A stretch of 64,000 nt of DNA from Moorella sp. E308F. GTDB taxonomy: Bacteria > Bacillota > DSM-521 > Neomoorellales > Neomoorellaceae. The position numbers and the translations under genes are program-made. The notes below the pieces were generated by a model. The model did not search any database. It was not told where the DNA came from and saw nothing but the letters and a program-made list of their open reading frames with translations. Below are positions 60,045 to 64,000 of this stretch, one piece after another (the first letter of the stretch is position 1; each line of letters begins with the position of its first letter). The stretch spans positions 523,119 through 587,118 of the forward strand of contig NZ_BJKN01000002.1 in NCBI RefSeq assembly GCF_006538365.1, written 5' to 3'.

Positions 60045-61385
60045 TTAGGACGCTAAATTGGCCCGGGCAAAGGCCACGATACCGCTGGCTTCCCGGGGTC
60101 CTACCAGTACCTCCCAGCCGGTCAGGTCTTCCAGCTTGCCCTTCAGGACGGCCACTGCTCCGGGAATAATAATCCGGCGATGCTTGACTTTATTTTCCAG
60201 ACCAACTTTTTTCATCACGCTGGCAATTTTTTCAGCCTCAAACTTACCGTCGGCATAGGCCGTCAGCACGGACAGGCCATCGGTATCGACGGACAGCAGG
60301 TAACTGGGTATCTTGGTGCTTTCAATTTCTCCTTCTACCGAGTAATAGGTCAGGGAGAAGTTGGTGGTCACATAAACCGGTGAATTTTCATTAACGGCTC
60401 CTATTTCATTGAGTTTCTCCTCTACCCGGATAGGTACCTGCGGGTCGGTATAGAGATTCTGGCGCCAGGACAGCAGGGGCAACAGGTGTTCTTTGGCGGC
60501 GGTACGCAAGACTACCAGGCTGGCATACTTGCTGATATAGTTTGTAGCCTGGAGGATTTCCGCCAGGGGATCGCTTGCCGTCGTCAGGGCAATAATGGGA
60601 TAGCCGAAAGAGCGGAAGCGTTTTTTAATGGCCAGGCGGCGGATCTGGGTAAAGTCGGCAACGGCGCGTGAAGTTTCCCGGGCTCCGGGGTCGAGGACCA
60701 GCTGCTTGTGGCCCAGGGCGACGATTTTGTCCACTAAGCCGGCCAGTTCTTCCAGGCCGTTGCCGTATACCGCCAGGGGGCAATTAAACTCTTTTGCCAG
60801 GGCAGTCATGGCCTCGTAATTGGCAGCAGTGGCCGCATATAACAGGGGCTTGCGGTCGGCTACTCCCGCCAGGGCAGGTTTTATCACAGCGGCATCGTCA
60901 GCCATGAGAATAAGGTTTAACGAGGTGGCGGCAGCAACCCGAGCTACTGTTGCCTGAAAAGCGGCCGGGTCATCAGCATCGTGGCGGATGGCAATAGCCT
61001 GGATGGTATAATGCTGCCCCACCCGGTCAAACTGCAGCTCGTTAATAGCAGCAACTTTAGCCGTTAACTCTTCGGTGCTGAGGTTATCGCTTACCTGGAT
61101 GGCAATGGCCGTTTCATGATAGAAGCGCTTATCGTGGCGGAAGAGTTCGGTCTCATCCCCCATTTCTACTGCTGCCGAACCTGTGCCCAGGATCACCTTG
61201 GCAATGGGCGGGGCCGCGGCGGCATTAAGGGCCTCCCGGGCGGCTTCGGAAACGTAGGGACAAGAGTCCAGGCTGGCTTTACCGGCAGCCAGGTTCATGG
61301 CAAAGGCCAGGCAGGTAGGCGTACCGCATTCGCCACAGTTCTTTTTAGGCAGCTGCTTGTAAATTTCCAATCCCGTTAAAGCCAT
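60045..61385 (-). CDS. acsC: Corrinoid/iron-sulfur protein large subunit
   Basis: The start is at the ATG at 61385 with GGAAAGGAG upstream, giving 446 residues, the length of the M. thermoacetica protein. The N-terminal [4Fe-4S] domain has KKNCGECGTPTCLAFAMNLA and a fourth Cys in DSCPYVS. The barrel and the C-terminal B12 domain follow (GVLTAYADGKFEAEKIASV-like segment near residue 375). It carries the corrinoid that accepts the methyl group from AcsE and gives it to AcsB. Confidence 0.96.
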   Translation of the reverse strand: MALTGLEIYKQLPKKNCGECGTPTCLAFAMNLAAGKASLDSCPYVSEAAREALNAAAAPPIAKVILGTGSAAVEMGDETELFRHDKRFYHETAIAIQVSDNLSTEELTAKVAAINELQFDRVGQHYTIQAIAIRHDADDPAAFQATVARVAAATSLNLILMADDAAVIKPALAGVADRKPLLYAATAANYEAMTALAKEFNCPLAVYGNGLEELAGLVDKIVALGHKQLVLDPGARETSRAVADFTQIRRLAIKKRFRSFGYPIIALTTASDPLAEILQATNYISKYASLVVLRTAAKEHLLPLLSWRQNLYTDPQVPIRVEEKLNEIGAVNENSPVYVTTNFSLTYYSVEGEIESTKIPSYLLSVDTDGLSVLTAYADGKFEAEKIASVMKKVGLENKVKHRRIIIPGAVAVLKGKLEDLTGWEVLVGPREASGIVAFARANLAS

Positions 61386-61483
61386 AACTGTTAACTCCTT
61401 TCCTTCAAGATTTAAATATTCCGGGCCGGGTATATACAACGAACAGGCATATACCCGGCCTTACCAGCAACAGGGGGTAGAGC

Positions 61484-63673
61484 CTACATGATGGGATCCA
61501 AGCTCAGGGCCGGATGGCCCACCTCTTCCAGGTAGGGCAGGATTTCATCAACGGTGGTGCCTATGGTTTCATCGGCAATTTTATCGATAAAGTCCTCGCC
61601 CAGGCCTTCCTCGATGCTGCGCCGTACCAGATCTTCACGGAGGAAGTCCTTCAAAGCTTTGGGCATCCAGACAATGCGGGCGATACCGCCGTCGGCCTTA
61701 ATAAATTTTTTGCTGACAATATAGGTGCGGCCGATGCCCATAAAGCCGGGGGTCTGGACGCCGCCGCCGATCATACCGGCCAGGGTGGAGAAGGTCATCC
61801 CGGAAGGGGTCATACCGGGATGGTCCCGTGTGGTAATCATAATACCATTACATTCGGGTACAATGGCCATGATGGCCTCGAAACAACCGCAAGAGGTCAT
61901 GGGGTTCTCCATAAGGGTGTACAGGCAAACCTGTTCCAAGTTGCGGTTGGAAGCCGTGTAGAGGTAGTCGTTGACGCTCTTCCAGATGCCTTTAACGGGA
62001 TCAATCTCCCCTTGTTTAGGTATGGGCTGGTTGGGCCCGGCATGGTTGATTTCATAAGAAGCCTTGGCGTCCAGCCAGCTGACAGCGCCGCACAGGCCTA
62101 CCCGCTCGGGGGTGACAATACAGACATGATTGGGGGCAAAGGACTGGCACAGGACGCAGGAATAGAAAGTATCCACCGACTCGTCGGTCAGACCGCGCAT
62201 ACGGTCGTCGCGCTCTTTATATTTCTCCCGGGCAATGGCCAGGTACTCTTTCACTTTTGCTTCATCGGTAAAGATGGTTACCTGGACGCGGTCAACAATG
62301 GCCGGGAATTCTTCTTTCATTTTCGCCACCAGGATTTCTCCATAGTGCTTGAATCGGAACCCTTTGGCCACGGCATCTTTGCTCACCCGCAGCCAGTTGA
62401 TGGCGCGCTGGCCGGTGTGCCACAGGCCTTCACCGTAGTTAATGAAGTCATGGATTCTCCGTTCCAGGACCCCTTCAAAATCGGCCTGCATTTTACGGCC
62501 GTAAATATCCACCAGGATACCCAGGGGTAAAGTGCTGCCCTCCGGCACCTGGTCAATATCCGGGCCGACAAGCTCGATCTTACCGTCGGTAATCTCCGCC
62601 TCGGAAACGGTACGTACCAGTTCAAAGGCCGGGCTCCGGTTGCCGCCCATTTCGACATACATATCGTTCTTACGGATACTCTCCCCTTCAAAGGCCGGGC
62701 CGAAGTTGATGGGCAGGTCGAGCTTGATCTTGGTCAGCTTGATACCCCGGGTCTCCATAGCTATCTGGACTATTTTATCATAGTCTTCGACGCTGAAGAA
62801 CCAGTCGGGAATCTGCTTGTCTTCCGGCAGGGGTTGGTCGGTAATCACCGGGAAGCCGGTGAAAATGGCCCCGAAGGCGGCGGCCGTTTTGACCATGTCG
62901 TGTTCGCCCAGGTAAAGGACGAAAGCGCGGATGCGGCGCCGCTGGTAGTCGCGCTGCTCATCGCGCAGGCCCGGCGTTACGCCGCCGAACATCATCCCGG
63001 CCCGCAGGGCGTAGTTGGCGGCGTGGACGATCTGGGTGAAATTGCCCAAGGGGTAGGCGATGTAGTCGATACCCAGCTTGACGTTTTCCTCCAGCAGCTG
63101 TTCTACCGCCTCATCGCAGATGAAAAGCATAAAGCCCATACCCATGAGGTCCTTGACGATCTTCGCCAGAGCTTTGGAATCCCTGGCCCGGCCCATGATA
63201 ATGGCTTCTCCGGGAATGGTCCAGTCTACCATTTTAATACCAAAACGGCGGACGACCGGGTCGCCGATAAAGCCGGTCCAGGGCTCGGGCAAGAGCGGAT
63301 CTTCCGGTTTATATTTAAGATAACGCAGGGCTTCGATGATTTCAGCCGCGTACCAGGTGGCTTCTCCCGCCAGGCGGGCATTTTCAAAATTAAGCACCGG
63401 GCTTATTTGCGCCCGCTTGCGGTTGAGGATGGGCGGCAAGTCGCCGAGTTTCTTTACTTCTTCCCCGCTGTAGCAACGAATAACCGGTAAATAATAGGCG
63501 GTATCCGGATAACCGACGGGATGGTCGGGACCGTAGGTCCGGATGGCCTGGTTTAAAAGGATTTCCGCATAGCTGGTGGCTGTAATGGCGCCGTGATAAA
63601 CTTCGCGGAAAAGGGCTACAGGTTCTTTGCCTTCGGGAATGGCACCTTCAAAGATCTTGTCGAAATCAGTCAT
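61484..63673 (-). CDS. acsB: Acetyl-CoA synthase (ACS/CODH alpha subunit)
   Basis: The start is at the ATG at 63673 (TDFDKIFEGAIPEGKEPVAL), giving 729 residues, as in M. thermoacetica. The A-cluster ligands are visible as CVLCQSFAPNHVC with a further Cys in VGLCGAVSW, and the nickel-binding MTSCGCFEA. The N-terminal domain interacts with CODH and forms the CO channel. It joins CO, the methyl group from the corrinoid protein, and CoA into acetyl-CoA. By memory it differs from M. thermoacetica AcsB at a few percent of positions, so a different Moorella species is likely. The gap to acsA is 16 bp. Confidence 0.97.
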   Translation of the reverse strand: MTDFDKIFEGAIPEGKEPVALFREVYHGAITATSYAEILLNQAIRTYGPDHPVGYPDTAYYLPVIRCYSGEEVKKLGDLPPILNRKRAQISPVLNFENARLAGEATWYAAEIIEALRYLKYKPEDPLLPEPWTGFIGDPVVRRFGIKMVDWTIPGEAIIMGRARDSKALAKIVKDLMGMGFMLFICDEAVEQLLEENVKLGIDYIAYPLGNFTQIVHAANYALRAGMMFGGVTPGLRDEQRDYQRRRIRAFVLYLGEHDMVKTAAAFGAIFTGFPVITDQPLPEDKQIPDWFFSVEDYDKIVQIAMETRGIKLTKIKLDLPINFGPAFEGESIRKNDMYVEMGGNRSPAFELVRTVSEAEITDGKIELVGPDIDQVPEGSTLPLGILVDIYGRKMQADFEGVLERRIHDFINYGEGLWHTGQRAINWLRVSKDAVAKGFRFKHYGEILVAKMKEEFPAIVDRVQVTIFTDEAKVKEYLAIAREKYKERDDRMRGLTDESVDTFYSCVLCQSFAPNHVCIVTPERVGLCGAVSWLDAKASYEINHAGPNQPIPKQGEIDPVKGIWKSVNDYLYTASNRNLEQVCLYTLMENPMTSCGCFEAIMAIVPECNGIMITTRDHPGMTPSGMTFSTLAGMIGGGVQTPGFMGIGRTYIVSKKFIKADGGIARIVWMPKALKDFLREDLVRRSIEEGLGEDFIDKIADETIGTTVDEILPYLEEVGHPALSLDPIM

Positions 63674-63689
63674 GGCCTGACCCCCCCTT

Positions 63690-64000
63690 TTAGTAACCCT
63701 GGCAGAGTTTGGTTTCATAACGCTCAGCAACATTTTTGTGCACGCCCAGCTTCCAGGTGCGATATTCCAGGGCGTCGAGGATCTTCCGGGCAGCTACGTG
63801 GGGATCCATTTCAAACATAAAGTAACCGCCGTAAACGTCGCTGGCAATCTGGGTGAGGATACTGTAGATCAGGTCGCTGCCTTCCACCGGCGGCATGGTA
63901 CCGACGTGAGTCGGTACACCCAGGGATACCCACCAGGTGCCGATGGCTACCGCTTTGCCGCTCATGGCTTCCGGGGCCGAGGCTACGAAAGGAACTTTCG
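63690..64000 (-). CDS. acsA: CO dehydrogenase beta subunit, C-terminal end (runs off the right edge)
   Basis: The last 103 codons of the CODH catalytic subunit: VPFVASAPEAMSGKAVAIGT, then WWVSLGVPTHVGTMPPVEGS and SDVYGGYFMFEMDPHVAARK. The frame stays open to the window edge. The TMPP segment and the preceding GTW are conserved in CooS/AcsA. It reduces CO2 to CO at the Ni-Fe C-cluster (ligands outside the window) for AcsB. First gene, within the window, of the acs-hdr-met cluster. Confidence 0.95.
   Translation of the reverse strand, partial: KVPFVASAPEAMSGKAVAIGTWWVSLGVPTHVGTMPPVEGSDLIYSILTQIASDVYGGYFMFEMDPHVAARKILDALEYRTWKLGVHKNVAERYETKLCQGY

Noticed and set aside
61514-62530. 338-codon plus-strand frame opposite acsB
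   Set aside because: It is antisense to the A-cluster region of a highly conserved gene.

Overview
The window looks like a chromosomal stretch of a thermophilic acetogen of the genus Moorella or a very close relative. The reason is the gene order at the right end (acsA-acsB-acsC-activator-cooC-acsD-acsE-hdrCBA-mvhD-metV-metF, all on the minus strand). The AcsB and AcsE proteins there also look nearly identical to the M. thermoacetica proteins as I remember them; I could not run a search.

Region 1 (1 to about 15,700) is an integrated mobile element, cut off at the left edge. Its right boundary is a tyrosine integrase beside the 3' end of a tRNA-Lys gene. Inward from the integrase come an ImmA-type metallopeptidase, two divergent HTH regulators (a lysogeny-like switch), a set of unrecognised minus-strand genes, a plus-strand RHH/PIN toxin-antitoxin pair, and a replication module: a TOPRIM-DUF927 primase-helicase, a small relative of its C-terminal domain, a UvrD-type helicase and a family A DNA polymerase. 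Between the primase-helicase and the small protein lies an AT-rich, gene-free, mirror-symmetric region of about 870 bp. It has two nested families of short repeats and looks like a replication origin. No structural phage genes and no conjugation genes lie inside the window, so prophage, phage-plasmid and ICE all remain possible.

Region 2 (about 15,700 to 47,300) is host chromosome. It holds a tRNA-Arg/tRNA-Lys operon; a decayed efflux/membrane locus; a GntR-ABC transporter operon; a Uma2 protein; an SPL-like radical SAM protein; asrABC (anaerobic sulfite reductase); a FetAB-type ABC transporter behind a SAM riboswitch, with a frameshifted ATPase gene; a biotin operon (bioB, bioF, bioW, bioD, bioA) with two BirA-type operators; a methyltransferase; an FMN-dependent glutamate-synthase-like protein flanked by two IclR regulators; PduL (acetyl-CoA to acetyl-phosphate); feoAB; primosomal DnaC/DnaD-like genes; a P-loop/Asp23 fusion; a beta-CASP nuclease; and a T-box-led Lrp/aminotransferase operon.

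Region 3 (about 47,360 to 64,000) is the Wood-Ljungdahl methyl/carbonyl supercluster, transcribed leftward. CO dehydrogenase/acetyl-CoA synthase, the corrinoid iron-sulfur protein, its activator and the methyltransferase come first. The heterodisulfide-reductase-like HdrABC-MvhD module and the methylene-tetrahydrofolate reductase MetVF follow. Together they carry methyl-THF formation, methyl transfer and acetyl-CoA assembly, and PduL in region 2 leads on to acetate.
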